From positions 124,001 to 188,000 of the forward strand of contig CAJQUW010005310.1 in NCBI GenBank assembly GCA_907163375.1: 64,000 nt of DNA. Direction: 5' to 3'. Source of the DNA: Prostheceraeus crozeri. Taxonomy: Eukaryota > Platyhelminthes > Polycladida > Euryleptidae. Of this stretch, positions 39,093 through 51,284 are shown piece by piece. The notes under the pieces are model-generated. The model ran no database searches. It was not told the DNA's origin and worked only from the letters and a program-made list of their open reading frames with translations. The translations under genes were made by a program, and so were the position numbers. Within the stretch, counting starts at the first letter, position 1, and each line of letters opens with the position of its first letter.

Positions 39093-39172
39093 ACGCGAAG
39101 CTAGAGAAGTTTAATTTTCTTCTTCTTCTTTAAAAATAAAAATAAAATAAAAATGAATTTTTTTATTAAAAA

Positions 39173-39937
39173 ATGAGTGAAGTACTACCATTAAATAAAA
39201 AACTCAAATTTAATCATCATCCAAATTTATCTAATAAAGTTTTGTCAGTTATTTGCGGAAGATCAGGTTGTGGAAAAACATATCTATTATTTAAAATTTT
39301 AACGACTCCAAATTTTTTGGATTATAACAATCTTATAATTTATACAACAACAGCAGAACAACCCGTCTATCAATTTTTAAAGTATGGATTTGAAAATAAT
39401 CTTAAAAAAACAGCAATTGCTTCATTATTCAAAGAATATGAAAAATCTGAAGATGAAGAAGAAATAAGTTCGTGGTGTGAAGAAGCAGCAAAAAATAATC
39501 AGTTAGTTGAATCCAATAAAAATAAGCATATAAAGATACAATTAATAGATGATAGTGGTAATATGCAAGATCCTAGTAAACTAGATAAAACAATGAAACA
39601 TTGTGTAATTTTTGATGATTGTGTTAATGACAGAAATCAGTCAGTTCACAGAAATTATTTCACAAGAGGTAGACATAATAACTGTAGTGTATTTTATTTA
39701 ACACAAAGTATGTATTCATTAGACGGAAGTGTTATTAGAAAGAATGCAAATATATTTATACTATTTGAAATAAATGCAAGAAACTTAAGTGATTTGTTAA
39801 GAGATTTACGTGTAAGAAATAAAGATGAATTTAAACAATCGTGTAACAATGCTTGGTCAAAAGATTATGGCTGCATTACAATTAATATTGATAAAAAAAT
39901 TCATGATAGAGTTATAGAACATTTGTTTACCGAGTGA
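39173..39937 (+). CDS. FtsK/HerA-type genome-packaging ATPase (copy B)
   Basis: 254 residues, intact. Walker A is GRSGCGKT at residues 29-36 and Walker B is HCVIFDDC at about 142-149. A later VFYLTQSMYSLDG block holds the conserved Gln of this family. This is the A32-like ATPase that drives Polinton and adintovirus DNA packaging. It follows the penton-like gene by 86 bp of AT-rich DNA and faces the polymerase gene. It is only distantly similar to the element C ATPase. Confidence 0.9.
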   Translation: MSEVLPLNKKLKFNHHPNLSNKVLSVICGRSGCGKTYLLFKILTTPNFLDYNNLIIYTTTAEQPVYQFLKYGFENNLKKTAIASLFKEYEKSEDEEEISSWCEEAAKNNQLVESNKNKHIKIQLIDDSGNMQDPSKLDKTMKHCVIFDDCVNDRNQSVHRNYFTRGRHNNCSVFYLTQSMYSLDGSVIRKNANIFILFEINARNLSDLLRDLRVRNKDEFKQSCNNAWSKDYGCITINIDKKIHDRVIEHLFTE

Positions 39938-41491
39938 TAAAAAAATATACAAATATAGTGTTAGAATATTTTTTTTTATTTTATGTATATATCAAATTTG
40001 ACTATCTTAGAAATTAGAAAATTAAAAAGGTGAAGTAGTTATTCCATCCTGTAAAATTTTTCTTTTATCATCAAATGGATCTAATGCTAATTTATGTTCT
40101 TCTTTTAAATACATTTTATGTTTTTTTGAATTAAGTCTATAATTACATGCTGTTTTTATTTCATTATTAAATAATACATTTTCATAATCTTGAAATGTTA
40201 TTTGATTAGCCACTGATGCTTTTGAAATTCCTTTTAATGTTTTATGTGTTTTAATATTATTAGTTGTGTTATAACAATAACATTTAGATTTTAAAAATAT
40301 AGCTTCTGTTATGAAATCTTCATTTCCTTCTAATTCATCTTTTACTTTACATAAATCAGAAGAATGAATGATATCTTTTATTTTATCTATTTCTTCATCA
40401 AGTGTAGAATTATACGGTATTGTTAATTCTAAGAAAACAGAATCGGTATCTGTAAAGTGTAATTTATAGTCTTTGCCATAAGCAGGTGCTAAATAATCAT
40501 ATATAAATCTATACATAAATAGTTTAGCTAATTCTAATATAATGAATCCTATAAAATTAAACTTATCATGTTTTACGCTGATTCGACGTAAATGTACAGC
40601 ACATAGTTCATCACTAAATCTAGTAGTTCTTTTATATGTAGGTTTCCTTGTTAAATTTTGAAACCTATCTTTATCATAAACTATTTCAATATTTTGTCTA
40701 TTACGCGCATTTTCTAAAGTCTTACCATAAAATGCATTATTCATTAATTTGAAGAACACGTTTCCAAAATCATCTTTATTTCTTTTAGCTATTTTACGTT
40801 TTTCAATATTGAACTCTATATAATCTTTTAACCACCTAGATTTTCTATACTCTAGTTTTCTATGTATTTTAGTGAGAATCATTCCATGTTCTAAATACCA
40901 ATCTAACATTCTTCCTTCAACAACATACTTTCCTTTATTGCTTTGTGTTAACATAAGTTTTTTTGTTGGTTTGTATTTCTTAGGAATTATAGATTTTTGA
41001 TAATCTGAAAAATCTTCTATATTGGGAATTTTGTTTTCGGGACAGAAAAGAAAATATTTTGTTTTATCTTTTATTTCATCAGGATATACTTAATCAACTT
41101 CATATATATAACCATGAATATAATTTCCATCATATGTTTTTTGATAATCAAGAATATTACACCATTCCATCTCACCTGTTGGTAATTCTTGTATCATGCA
41201 AGAAGAATATAAGCTATTAAAATCATAATATAACAAATAGTTTTCTCTCATGAATTCATCAATTGCATTTTCACGTTCTACTCCTTCTCGTTTCGTTCGA
41301 AAAATTTCTAATATTTTTTCTTTTTCTTCTGGAGATAAAGGTTTCATTATTCCATATTCTTGTGGATTTACTTTCTTATTATAACATTTAACATATCTAT
41401 TACCTAAAACTGATGAAACACCACCTCTAATCCCAGATTCAAAAAATAATAATTTATCATATGTATTTTCTTTATAATGTTTAAGTTTAAC

Positions 41492-41516
41492 GGACTTTGT
41501 CCTAGAGCCATCGGCT
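41492..41516. repeat. Hairpin modules inside the PolB coding region
   Basis: GGACTTTGTCC (41492-41502) and AGCCATCGGCT (41506-41516), both with three-base loops, read through in frame. Confidence 0.8.
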
Positions 41517-42556
41517 TGAACACCAGTATGTTTTAATCCTGCTAACCATGTTAAACCTGGTGTAGAACAGCAATAACATGGATCTATTCCGTAATATTCT
41601 AAACACATATCACGAAAGTTTTCAAAAAGATCAGCAAGTATTAATACATCTATCTGAAGATATTTCATTGTATAATCATACATTGTTCTACAATTTAACT
41701 CTCTCCAATTTTTTTCAGCTTCTGCATAGTCTTCTTCAGATAATTGTGATTGTTTTAATGTTGATGTAAATTTATTTATTTGAGGAAGTTGCTTTTGTTC
41801 CATAATTTTATTCACAGAATTAAAATCTCCAGTTATATATTCATACGGAAATATGCCTTTTAAAGGTTTTAAATTATATTTATTTAATATTTTACATTGT
41901 TCAGGTTTCAAAGTTTTTCCCATAACATCTAATGAATAGGGAGTAAAAAATCTAAATGCATCTAAAATTCTAATACAACCTAATTGCATTGAAAAATATT
42001 CTTCTTCTGTTTTACATAGTACATTTATTTGTTGTTGTTGTTGTAATTTTTCAGATGAAAATAAATCTTTCATTACTAGATGGAAATCATATTTAGAACC
42101 ATTGTAGAAATATAAAGGAACAAAGTTATATTTAAATTTATTAGCATTAAGATTACAAGAATTATGTGCTGCACCTCTATATAATCCATTTAGATGATCA
42201 TGATCTTTTACCTTATCAAGATATCTACCTCTGCCATTTTTATAATTTTTTGTAAATTCTTTTCCACAGTAATAACAATTTGTTTCATTAACAAAATTAA
42301 TTTTTTCTCCATCCGTTAATGGCATCATTGGTATATTTGTTTCAAGCAATTCTGAAAAACGTACTTGTAATTCTTCTACTTTCTTTGTAAACATTTCTGA
42401 ACTATCTTCTCCATAGTATTGATAATATTCTGATTTAAATAATTCAGGATAATTTGAATGAATGTACATTCCCCAACATAATGGTTTTTGTTCAAATAAA
42501 TATTTTTCTTTACTTTGTTCAGCTGCACTTTTTTCATAATTATCATTTTTAGAATC

Positions 42557-42587
42557 GGGCGAAGCCCTGGAAGACATCTCCGATGTC
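42557..42587. repeat. Hairpin modules inside the PolB coding region
   Basis: GGGCGAAGCCC (42557-42567) and GACATCTCCGATGTC (42573-42587). They fall in a low-complexity linker shortly after the first exonuclease motif and keep the frame. Confidence 0.85.
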
Positions 42588-43531
42588 CCGTGATTTTGTG
42601 TCATATTAACATTATATGCTTCAAAATCACAATAAATAGTAAAGGGTACTTTATTTTTGAAATACCATTTATTGTATTCTAAATAATCATCTTTAGGAAA
42701 AGTATTTTCAACTGCTTCGTTTTGTTGACAATTCTCCAAATGTCTATTCATTTCTTCTTCAGTTCTAAAACTTGTCATACATTGAAGACAAGGAAAATTT
42801 GTATTATCTGAAGTTTTTGTAAATATAGAAACATCTTTACACAATATAAAATGACCCTGATAATGTAAAATATTCGCTTGTGCTGGTTGCTTTGTTTGTT
42901 TTAATTTTTCAAATTTGTCTTTATATATTTCATGTGTTTCATCAATTTGTCTTTGTAAATCTTTTTCAGACTGTTGATAATTTTGATTGAATATTTTCAG
43001 CTGTTGTTCATATTCATTATTATATTGTTCTTTATATTGTTGTTGACATTTTTTTAAACATTCATTTAATTCTTTATTTTCTTCATTATTTAATTCTTTA
43101 TTGTCTTTACTGTCTTTATTTAATTCTTGAATCGTTTCTATCTTATTTTGATATTTATGGCCATATTCTTGTACTAATATTTTTGTTTGTTGTTGATAAT
43201 CTGTTTTACATTTTTGTAAACTTATATTTAAATTTTGAAAATTTTTGTTGATATTCTAAAGATAAAGATAAATAATCGGAATCATAATCAAAATTATAAT
43301 TACGTCCTTTATAATTATTATGATTAATCATTATTGGTGATAATGTTTTAACAATTTCAAATTTTTCAGTACATATTATTTTTCCTTGGTAGAAAATATC
43401 ATGATGCATGTAATTTCCTCTTTTATTGTATACTATTTCTGATTGACATAAATTTTTATTATTCAAATAAATTTTTTTGAATCTGAGTAAAGTGGAGTAA
43501 TTTTACCAATAGAAACATAACTCACATTTAA

Positions 43532-45688
43532 CCCTTTAAGCGCCAAAGTCGCATTATTGCGACGAGCAACTTGTACGTTGATATTGGTAACATTATATCG
43601 GTTTTACTTTGCTTTACTGATGCACATATTCATATCAGGTATCTGTTGATCACAACAAGTCTTCTTCATTCATTTACTTCGCCTAGATTGGTTATAATGA
43701 CCGTGTGGAGAACCAATCATTGGCGAGATTTCTATCGATTTTGAACACACGCAATCACACTGTTATCGTGACTGTGTTTGCTTGTGGGAAGCGTGTGATC
43801 ATTCTTCCAGGATGGCACGACGTAGATTCGGTGCAGAAAGAGCAGGAGAATTGATCACTCAGGACTCCGGTAGTGAACCAGAATCAGAAAATGATGTAGA
43901 CATACAACTTTCAGGTCTTGGTCATTCTAGTAATGCTCTCGAAATTGGTAATGGAGACTCCCTGCCGCCCCCTCGTAGTCGACGCCGCCGGATTACTGCT
44001 CCGGAGTTACAGCAGGAATGGACTATTCTCGATGGACCAGAGCAGCAGTTGGACCATTGGTTGCCAGTTTTTGTGATAATAATACGGGATATCAAGGTGA
44101 TCTAAATCTAGAAACTGCTGCACCTATTGATGTGATAAACTTATTCTTTACATCCGACTTCTGGACTTTGTTAGTGGCAGAGACCAATCGTTATGCTGAA
44201 CAATATCTCAATGACAATGAGCTTCCCCCAAAATCGCGGTTTAGAGATTGGAAACCAGGAACTGTTCCAGAAATGAAGGCTTTCCTTTCTTTACATTTCG
44301 CCATGGGCCTTGTCCAGAAGTCAGAAATTGAAGACTATTGGTCAACCTACTGGCTAACACAGACAACCGGTTTTTCTATAATCATGTCCAGAAATCGCGG
44401 TGAAATAATATTATCATTTCTGCATTTCAACAACAATTCAGAACAGATACTACGTGGTACGCCTGGTTATGACCAACTATTCAAAATTCGACCATTGATC
44501 AATGTTTTACAACCCAAGTTTTCTGCTTTGTATAATCCAAAGAAAGAATTATCTGCGGATGAACTGACGATTGCTTTCAAGGGCAGAAGTGTTTTGAAAC
44601 AGTATAACAAAATGAAACCTGATAAATGGGGATACAAAGGATTTGCCGCACCTGAGGTAGAAACAGGGTATCTTCTTGATATTTCTTTGTATGTTGGTAA
44701 ATCTGACGAAGACGATAGTGGTGCGTCTCCCTCACATCGCGTTGTTCGAGATCTGGTGCGCAGGTATGAAGGGAAAGGTCACGAAGTGTATATCGACAGT
44801 TATTACAGTGGAGTCTCTGTTGCTATAGATCTCAGTTACAAAGGTATTGGTGTCTGTGGCACTATAAATTCAAACAGACGCGGTCTTCCATTGGGCTTGA
44901 AGCCAGCGAATCTATCTCTACAGAAAGGGGATGATTCTGTATTTGCAAGGAATGGTAAGCTTTTGGTATGCGCCTGGCAGGATACCAAACGCGTTATTAT
45001 GTCATCCACTGTTCACACAAATGATTGTGTGGAAAAGCAGATTCGATCTAGACAGAGTGAGACTGGATATCGAACCATTTCGAAACCAGTATGTGTTGCT
45101 GATTATAACTAACACATGGGTGGTGTGGATCCAACCGGGCAGAAATCCAAAACCTATCTGTTTCCTCATCGCTCCAGGAAATGGTATCACAGAATTGTGA
45201 ACACTTTTTTGAGCATTTGTGCTGTGAATGCCCATATCATATTCAAGTCGCATCCACCAAATTCCTCAATCTCATTGAAATCTTTCATTCAATAGATTTG
45301 TATACCGCTGCTGGAAGATTACGAAGTTGTCCAACGGCGCGGCAGACGAAGTTCGGGTGACATGCCCCAAAGACTAATTGAAAGGCACTTCCTGGAGCAA
45401 ACAAACACCAGACCCGATTGTACTGTTTGCAGTGATCGCACAGTAGAGGGCGGGCGGCGACAGACACAATTCAAGTGTCAAAGATGCACCGTGCCACTCT
45501 GCGTGTATCCTTGTTTTGAAAGATACCACACGCTATTGAACTTCAAACTGTGTCATGTTTGACACTTGATATTATGTACTAGTATATATATTTCATATTG
45601 GAATAGCATGTATTATCATAACATTCGATAATTTGGGAAAAAATAGACATAACAAAAACTATAGAATTTTCGAAAAAATGCTAAAGGG
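43532..45688 (+). mobile_element. piggyBac transposon 2, inserted in PolB
   Basis: Flanked by TTAA at 43528-43531 and 45689-45692, the piggyBac target duplication. The ends are CCCTTTAAGC on the left and the inverted match of CCCTTTAGC on the right. A GTCGCATTATTGCGAC palindrome lies about 20 bp inside the left end. Length 2,157 bp. It splits the DNA polymerase gene between its N-terminal region and its exonuclease part. Confidence 0.95.
43812..45562 (+). pseudogene. piggyBac transposase pseudogene 2
   Basis: It starts with MARRRFGAERAGEL and an acidic stretch with a SRRRR basic motif. The frame changes near 44020-44105. The DDE core follows in 44018-45112: ELSADELTIAFKG (first Asp), YIDSYYSGVSVA (second Asp), then after a TAA at 45110-45112 HMGGVDPT (third Asp). 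A C-terminal Cys-rich domain (CTVCSDRT, then CQRC) lies in another frame and ends at 45562. With at least two frame changes and one nonsense codon it is inactive, although the transposon ends are well kept. Confidence 0.9.
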
Positions 45689-46793
45689 TTAATTCAAAAA
45701 CATTTACTTCTATTAAATTTTTATTCTTTTTATGAAACTTTTTTAACCTATTATAATCATATGGAAATTCATCTAAACCATCCGAAAGATCAAATTCATT
45801 TATGTATTCTTCTTTATTATAATGACTTAGTCTTTCTTTATGATATTCTGCAGGATGTAAATGTGCTATAATACTCCACAGAAAACAATAATCATCTTCA
45901 TTTTTTTATGTTGATTATTTGTGGTGAACTGAAAGGTAAAGGAACATAACTACCACCAGTATTATTTTTATATTTATCAATTACTATTTTCTTAGATAGT
46001 ATTTTAACAAATCTCCAACCAGATTCACGTAACTGGGCTTCAATTATACAATTTTCTAATTTAAGTATCATTTGTTCAAATATGGGTTGTATATCATTTA
46101 CATAATAAATTTCTTGTGAATTTGTAAAATGTCCTTGTATTATTTCTTCAGGAGTTCCATCAGGTCCAGTTTTTGTATAAAGTACTTCTACATTCATATA
46201 ACATTTGAAAGATTTCTTAAATATATTATAAAAGTTGGTTAGAATATCAGAAATAGTTTCATCGGCTTCATTATGTTCAACCGATTCATTAAGTAAGTAT
46301 TTTATATCTGTTACCGCTTCATCGGTTCGTTCAGTTTCATCAAATTCATCAGTATCGCTAAATAAATATCTTCCATTTGACAGGGTTGTCTCATCTTCAC
46401 TATTAAAAACGTTTTTATATTCCGAATGTGAATAATCATCAAACATTTTTTTAACTTTTATATCAGTAGGCAATGTTTCTAGATAGTTTTTATAACTATT
46501 TAATTTTAATATATTTCCTTCATCAACTCGATCTACATTTTGTAAATGCAATTTACTATTTAAATGAGATTGATAACTTCTTTTTGTTTGCAACTTTTTC
46601 TTACATAAGTTACAATAAAACTTGGTATTTTCCATTTTTTATATCTTTTTTAAAAAAAAGTTGTGTTTTAATTTTAGATATAAACATTCTAATATCAAGG
46701 ACTTGAGAGTAAATATATATCATTATATATTTCACGTTCTTTAGTTATTTTATTTTCTTTATCATATAATGTTTTATAATATTAAGTTTTATC

Positions 46794-48098
46794 CTATAAT
46801 GTTTTATCAAAAGATAATTTAAATTTATTTTCACTAACTATTGATTCTTCATCATCATCATAAATTACACTTTTTGGGATTGGATACCATTCTCTTATTG
46901 GAATATCTAACTCTAAATTACATTTTTTATCTGATAATAATATAATAGAGAAAAATATTGGTCTTTGTTCTCTTTTGGAAAATTTAATAACACCAACATA
47001 ATCTGAATCACTTTTAGTTTTTATTAAAGATGATAAAACTTTAAATTGATTAGATGTAAATCCTAATTTAAATTTTGTAGACCCGACACATAGTTGTCTA
47101 ACAGTATCTTCAACTATACCATCATTATTATTTTCAATTGTAAGAAAATGAAATTTAGATAAATTTTGATTATATGTAGTTTTAATATCATGTACATCAG
47201 TATGAGATATAAATTTTTCTTCACTTAAATTTTTATAATTACTAATATTTTTATAATCTTTTTTACCATTTACACCATTTTCAGATGTTTCAGAATCATC
47301 ATCTATATTATTATCATCATTATTATCATAAGATTCTTTAAGATAGGGCAAAGCCCTAGAACCTTCGGTTCGTTTATTATGATTATGATTATGGACATTG
47401 TTAATAGTATAAGGTGTTGTCCACATATAAATTTTTTCTTGTTGAGCTAAGCCATTTATGTAAGATTTTAACAAATTAATATTTAAATTTGAATATAATC
47501 CTATATATGTATCATCATCATATCTTTGCGGCATTTCTAATGTTTCTTGTTTATAAATTGTATCTCTATAATATACTTGACATAATTATTCTTCGTTATG
47601 CTTTTTACTCTCGATATGAATATTATTTTGGTTTTGTTCATCAACAAATAATCTAATTTTTTCCTTTGAGAAAGATTTTAATTTTTTAACTAATTCTTTA
47701 ATATTGATATAATTAATAATTTTAGTTTCTATCCAATCAGTATTACTAATCGGCAAAACTGCTCTAATAAATCCGTAAACATAATTATGTCCTCTTACAA
47801 CCATATTTTCTTTATTTAATTCTACATATGCAACATCATTATATTTACTTACAATCTCCATAAATTTAATAAATGGATCTCCTGGGAAAATACAATAGTT
47901 AGTTTCTATAGAAGGTAAGCCTTTTGTTTGTTCTCTAAATATTTCGGCTTGTAATTCAAATAAAATATTAACATCTATACATGGATTATTATTATTATTA
48001 TTATCAAAACATTTATTTTCAAATCCCGTTGATCTCGTCGAATAAGAAGAACAGGATGATGCGGACGAATATGTTTTTTTTAAATTTGCTTTATCCAT
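46794..48098 (-). pseudogene. Possible sliding-clamp-like protein (copy B), one nonsense codon
   Basis: Starts at ATG 48096-48098; a TAA at 47586-47588 interrupts a frame that otherwise continues to 46794, about 434 codons. Two regions of similar size are separated by an Asn/Asp-rich linker. Each has strand-rich segments and one or two amphipathic helices (IKELVKKLKSF in the first; SNQFKVLSSLI in the second). The second ends LELDIPIREWYPIP. The layout recalls PCNA-type clamps, and the gene lies next to PolB on the same strand. No decisive motif such as a conserved loop is visible, so this is a structural guess. The first region is well conserved in copy A. Confidence 0.55.
47346..47371. repeat. 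Hairpin modules inside the clamp-like coding region
   Basis: GGGCAAAGCCC (47346-47356) and GAACCTTCGGTTC (47359-47371), in frame within the low-complexity linker. Confidence 0.85.
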
Positions 48099-48182
48099 TT
48101 TTTTTATTTTTTTAATTTTTATTAGAAAAAATTTATTTTTTTATTTTTATTAGAAAAAAATTACTTCTTTATTGTTTTAAAA
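48099..48182. repeat. AT-rich divergent leader array (copy B)
   Basis: Holds a little over two copies of the TTTTTATTTTTATTAGAAAA unit seen at 442-516, between the divergent clamp-like and fibre-like genes. Confidence 0.55.
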
Positions 48183-49070
48183 ATGATGTTACCAAATGTT
48201 GGTGGAGGTGCATATATCCCGAATAATCCTGAATTAGAAATAGAGATAGAAAATTATATCATGAAACCAGGAGACGTTTTATCTTGTCCATTACATCTTT
48301 CTATTCTTCCGCAACAAAATACAGAGTTAACAAATAAACAATATGTTGATACAGAAATCAATGACTTAAAAGAAAAATATATAAACGATGTTTTGGTTCC
48401 ACTCATGAATGAATTAAAGTTGCTTAAACTTAATGACAAATCATTAAAAGAAAAATTATTAAAACTTGATAAAAAGGATAGAGAGCTAGAAGCAGATATA
48501 GCAAAACTTTTTAAAAAGATTTCAGAACAATCAAAAATTTTAAAAATCCTTTCTTTAAATTTGAAATCTGCTGTCATCAAAAATAAACATCAGATAAAAA
48601 TGTTAAAAGAACAATTAGAAGATGAAATAGAAAAACTACCTGAAAGAATTAAAAAAAATTTAAAGCAGTTACAAACTACATTCCAAAAAAGTGTTGATGA
48701 ATTAAGTTCCAAAATTACTCAACAAATGAAAAAGATGAATAGAATAATAAATGAAGTAAACTCACTTAATCAAAAAGTTGATAAAATGAAAACTCTTAAA
48801 ATCAATTTAGAAAATGAATTAAAGAAAAATTTACAAGAAAACTCTAAAGAAAATAAAGAACAGTTAGATTCTGTTAAAAGACAATTAGATGTTCTTAAAA
48901 TTAAGTTAAATGCTCTTAAAGCGGCGTTGAAGATGATTCAGGAATAAATGCAAGTTAATAGAAAAGAAATTAAAGTACATCACACGCTACTTGACGCAAT
49001 AGATAAAGTGCAACAATCAATTAATAAAGTTATCTCGAAGTTGTTGTCCATTCACAAACGTAAATCTTGA
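48183..49070 (+). pseudogene. Fibre-like coiled-coil protein with a nonsense codon (copy B)
   Basis: Very similar to 517-1404 in copy A. The frame stops at a TAA at 48945-48947, 254 codons in. The following sequence up to 49070 remains similar to the last 40 codons of copy A in the same frame. The product would lose its basic C-terminal end but keep the N-terminal GD...NKQYVD block and most of the coiled coil. Confidence 0.75.
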
Positions 49071-49141
49071 TCATAAACGTAAATCTTAGGGTAAATATTA
49101 ACGTAAATATTTTTCCCAAAAGTCAAATTTATTCCTAAAAA

Positions 49142-49648
49142 ATGCCTATAATTTATAAACACAATCTTAAACATTTTGCTTCAAATCAAAGAATTGCTCA
49201 TGAACCACGTATGAATCCTGTTTATCATTATGATAATAGAGAAACAGTTCACACGGAAGGAGCTGGCATCCTTTCTGGTATTGGAAGTATCGTTAACTTA
49301 ATTAAAAATAATAAAGATTTGATTACATCTGCTGCAAAAGGAGCAGCTGCTATAGGTAGTACAGCTAGTGCAATATCAAATGCTGTTAAATCTCAAAACG
49401 AATTAAAACAACTAGAAGCTATTCGTAAACTTAGGAATGATTCTGAAGAACTAAAAAATTTAAAAAAACTTTCAGAGGAAACAAAAAACATAATTGCTAA
49501 CATAGCTGTAGTGACTGATAGTAAACAGGAGAAGAAATCAGGCGTAGCCATAAAACGTTCAATTGAAGAAATAAGAGGTAATGGTGTCAACAGCAACCTT
49601 CGGTCTAACCAGCAAAGCTGTAGCGGAGCTGAACTAGCAAAATTCTAA
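49142..49648 (+). CDS. Minor virion protein with hydrophobic Ala/Gly segment (copy B)
   Basis: 168 residues, intact, similar to 1520-2080. It lacks the in-frame hairpin block of copy A. Its variable tail differs and contains its own hairpin (49541-49549). The conserved core is the AAKGAAAIGSTASAIS segment and the charged helix after it. The conservation of the core but not the tail suggests the tail tolerates insertions. Confidence 0.6.
   Translation: MPIIYKHNLKHFASNQRIAHEPRMNPVYHYDNRETVHTEGAGILSGIGSIVNLIKNNKDLITSAAKGAAAIGSTASAISNAVKSQNELKQLEAIRKLRNDSEELKNLKKLSEETKNIIANIAVVTDSKQEKKSGVAIKRSIEEIRGNGVNSNLRSNQQSCSGAELAKF
49541..49549. repeat. GGCGTAGCC hairpin in coding sequence (copy B)
   Basis: Three-base arms around GTA. 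The same GGCGTAGCC word recurs at 53448-53456. It is absent from the copy A gene. Confidence 0.55.
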
Positions 49649-49651
49649 AAT

Positions 49652-49885
49652 TATATTTTAGTAAAATTTTTATAATTACATTTTTTAGTAAAATTTTTTT
49701 GGCAAAATTTTTTTAGTAAAATTATTTTAGTAAAATTATTTTAGTAAAATTTATTAGTAAAATTTTTTTAGTAAAATTTTTTTAATTACATTTTTTAGTA
49801 AAATGTTTTTAGCAAAATTTTTTTAGTAAAATTATTTTGGTAAAATTATTTTAGTAAAATTTTTTAGTAAAATTTTTTTAGTAAA
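49652..49885. repeat. TAGTAAAATTTTTT tandem array before the major capsid gene (copy B)
   Basis: About 14-15 imperfect copies of the unit, twice the number in copy A. It again ends just before the conserved leader GAGAAAAAACAAAAAGTC. Confidence 0.75.
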
Positions 49886-49936
49886 ATTTTTTCTGTGTGT
49901 GAGAAAAAACAAAAAGTCAAATTATTTTTTATAAAA

Positions 49937-51271
49937 ATGTCTTCGCTTATCGAAAATAAATTTGAATTAGATAAACCACCAGGTGTTAGTTATAATCAAA
50001 AAAAGAATGACTATATAAGAATTGCTATGAATCCCGGATCTTCCAGTGGAGTAAATACTGGACGTGATTTAATTTTTGAAGTTGATAATCAGCAGGGTTA
50101 TTTATATTTACCTGATTCATTTTTACACTGTGAATATTCTTTATATAGTGATGCCAATTTTACAACACCATTACCAGATACCGATAATATTGCACTAGAG
50201 AATAATTTCTTTCCAAGATTATTTACACAAATGCGTTTAGATGTTGCAACTCAAAATATAGAAACAATAAGTGATTCTCCAGGTGTAATTGATACACTGC
50301 TTAGATTTGTAACAATTGGTGAAAATAATGAAAAGTATGAAATCGAAGGTTGGTTTCCTGATACTAATGTTGGTATAATTATAGATGATTTAACTTACGC
50401 TGGAACAGACGCAGCAGGAATTGCGAAAGATGTAGAACAAATTGCAAAACATTTAAATAAAACAAACAATAGTGCATATAAAGAAAGACGTGAATTTAAC
50501 AAGAAAAGTAAACAGACAGTAAATTGGTCATTGTCTCCATTATTCGGATATTTAGATTATGATAAAATATCATATCAATTAAAATTTAAGTTAATAATTC
50601 ATCGTACAACAAATAATGACTTAATCTTCTTTGGCAAGACTGGAAAAAAAGAATATTTACAAATTGATAGACTTGAATGGTGGATTAAGCATATTACTCC
50701 ATGTTTAGAGATTGAAACAGCTATTGCAAAAAGATTAAATACTAACAAACCAATTCCAGTAAATTTTCTAAAGCGTGCTGCTACTTCAGTAACTTTTTCA
50801 GAGCAAAGATTTAACTGGCATTTTACTAGAACTTCGAATACTCCAAGATATTTATTACTAACATTTCAAAGAAATAATTCTCCAAGTTTTGATAAGAACA
50901 ACAATCTTTTTCATATTAATACAATTCGAAGTTTACAAGTTTCATTAAATCAAACCCGATATCCAATTGATCCATTAAGATTCGATGATACCAATAATCA
51001 ATTTATGGAAGGATATGATTCTTATCGAAATCTTTGTATAGAATTAAGAGTTGAACCACAATTAACTCTTGGAGATTGGAGACATCTATATCCTGTTTTC
51101 TGTTTCGATTTAAGTGCACAATCTGAAGATATTATCAAGACTGGTTGTGATGTAACAATTAATATTGAAAAAAAAGATTCCACAACTTCATTGATGGCTT
51201 ATGGTTTATTGCTAGAAGATGTAAAATATTCTATTGAAATTCTTAATGGAAAGATGGCTAGGATTAATTAA
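49937..51271 (+). CDS. Major capsid protein, double jelly-roll type (copy B)
   Basis: 444 residues, intact, from ATG 49937. It lies where Polintons encode their hexon-like capsid protein. It is strand-rich, with blocks LYLPDSFLHCEYSLY (about 50-65), VNWSLSPLFGYLDYDKISYQ (about 200), RLEWWIKHITP, RYLLLTFQRNN and, near the end, CFDLSAQSEDI and VTINIEKKDS. These features fit the double jelly-roll major capsid proteins of Polintons and adintoviruses. Trimers of it would form the icosahedral shell. Only a structure comparison could prove the fold. The copy A homologue has a frameshift near 3250. Confidence 0.75.
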   Translation: MSSLIENKFELDKPPGVSYNQKKNDYIRIAMNPGSSSGVNTGRDLIFEVDNQQGYLYLPDSFLHCEYSLYSDANFTTPLPDTDNIALENNFFPRLFTQMRLDVATQNIETISDSPGVIDTLLRFVTIGENNEKYEIEGWFPDTNVGIIIDDLTYAGTDAAGIAKDVEQIAKHLNKTNNSAYKERREFNKKSKQTVNWSLSPLFGYLDYDKISYQLKFKLIIHRTTNNDLIFFGKTGKKEYLQIDRLEWWIKHITPCLEIETAIAKRLNTNKPIPVNFLKRAATSVTFSEQRFNWHFTRTSNTPRYLLLTFQRNNSPSFDKNNNLFHINTIRSLQVSLNQTRYPIDPLRFDDTNNQFMEGYDSYRNLCIELRVEPQLTLGDWRHLYPVFCFDLSAQSEDIIKTGCDVTINIEKKDSTTSLMAYGLLLEDVKYSIEILNGKMARIN

Positions 51272-51284
51272 TTTTTTGATAACT

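Larger units (their letters stand above)
40022..46635 (-). pseudogene. Protein-primed DNA polymerase B (copy B), multiply broken
   Basis: Without the piggyBac this is about 4.45 kb, near 1,480 codons. It starts at ATG 46635 with a C2H2 zinc finger (CNLCKKKLQTKRSYQSH). A GWRFVKI...YVPLPF block and a CFLWSIIAHLHP block follow, as in other Polinton polymerases. A Gln/Glu/Lys-rich coiled region comes next, then a 3'-5' exonuclease (CDFEAYN near 42620; YLQIDV later) and polymerase motifs DFNSLYSS (near 41215) and FTDTDSV (near 40440). Breaks: frameshift at T7 45901-45907; piggyBac at 43528-45692; frame loss near 43465-43478; frameshift near 43206-43250; in-frame TAA at 41090-41092. Confidence 0.9.
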
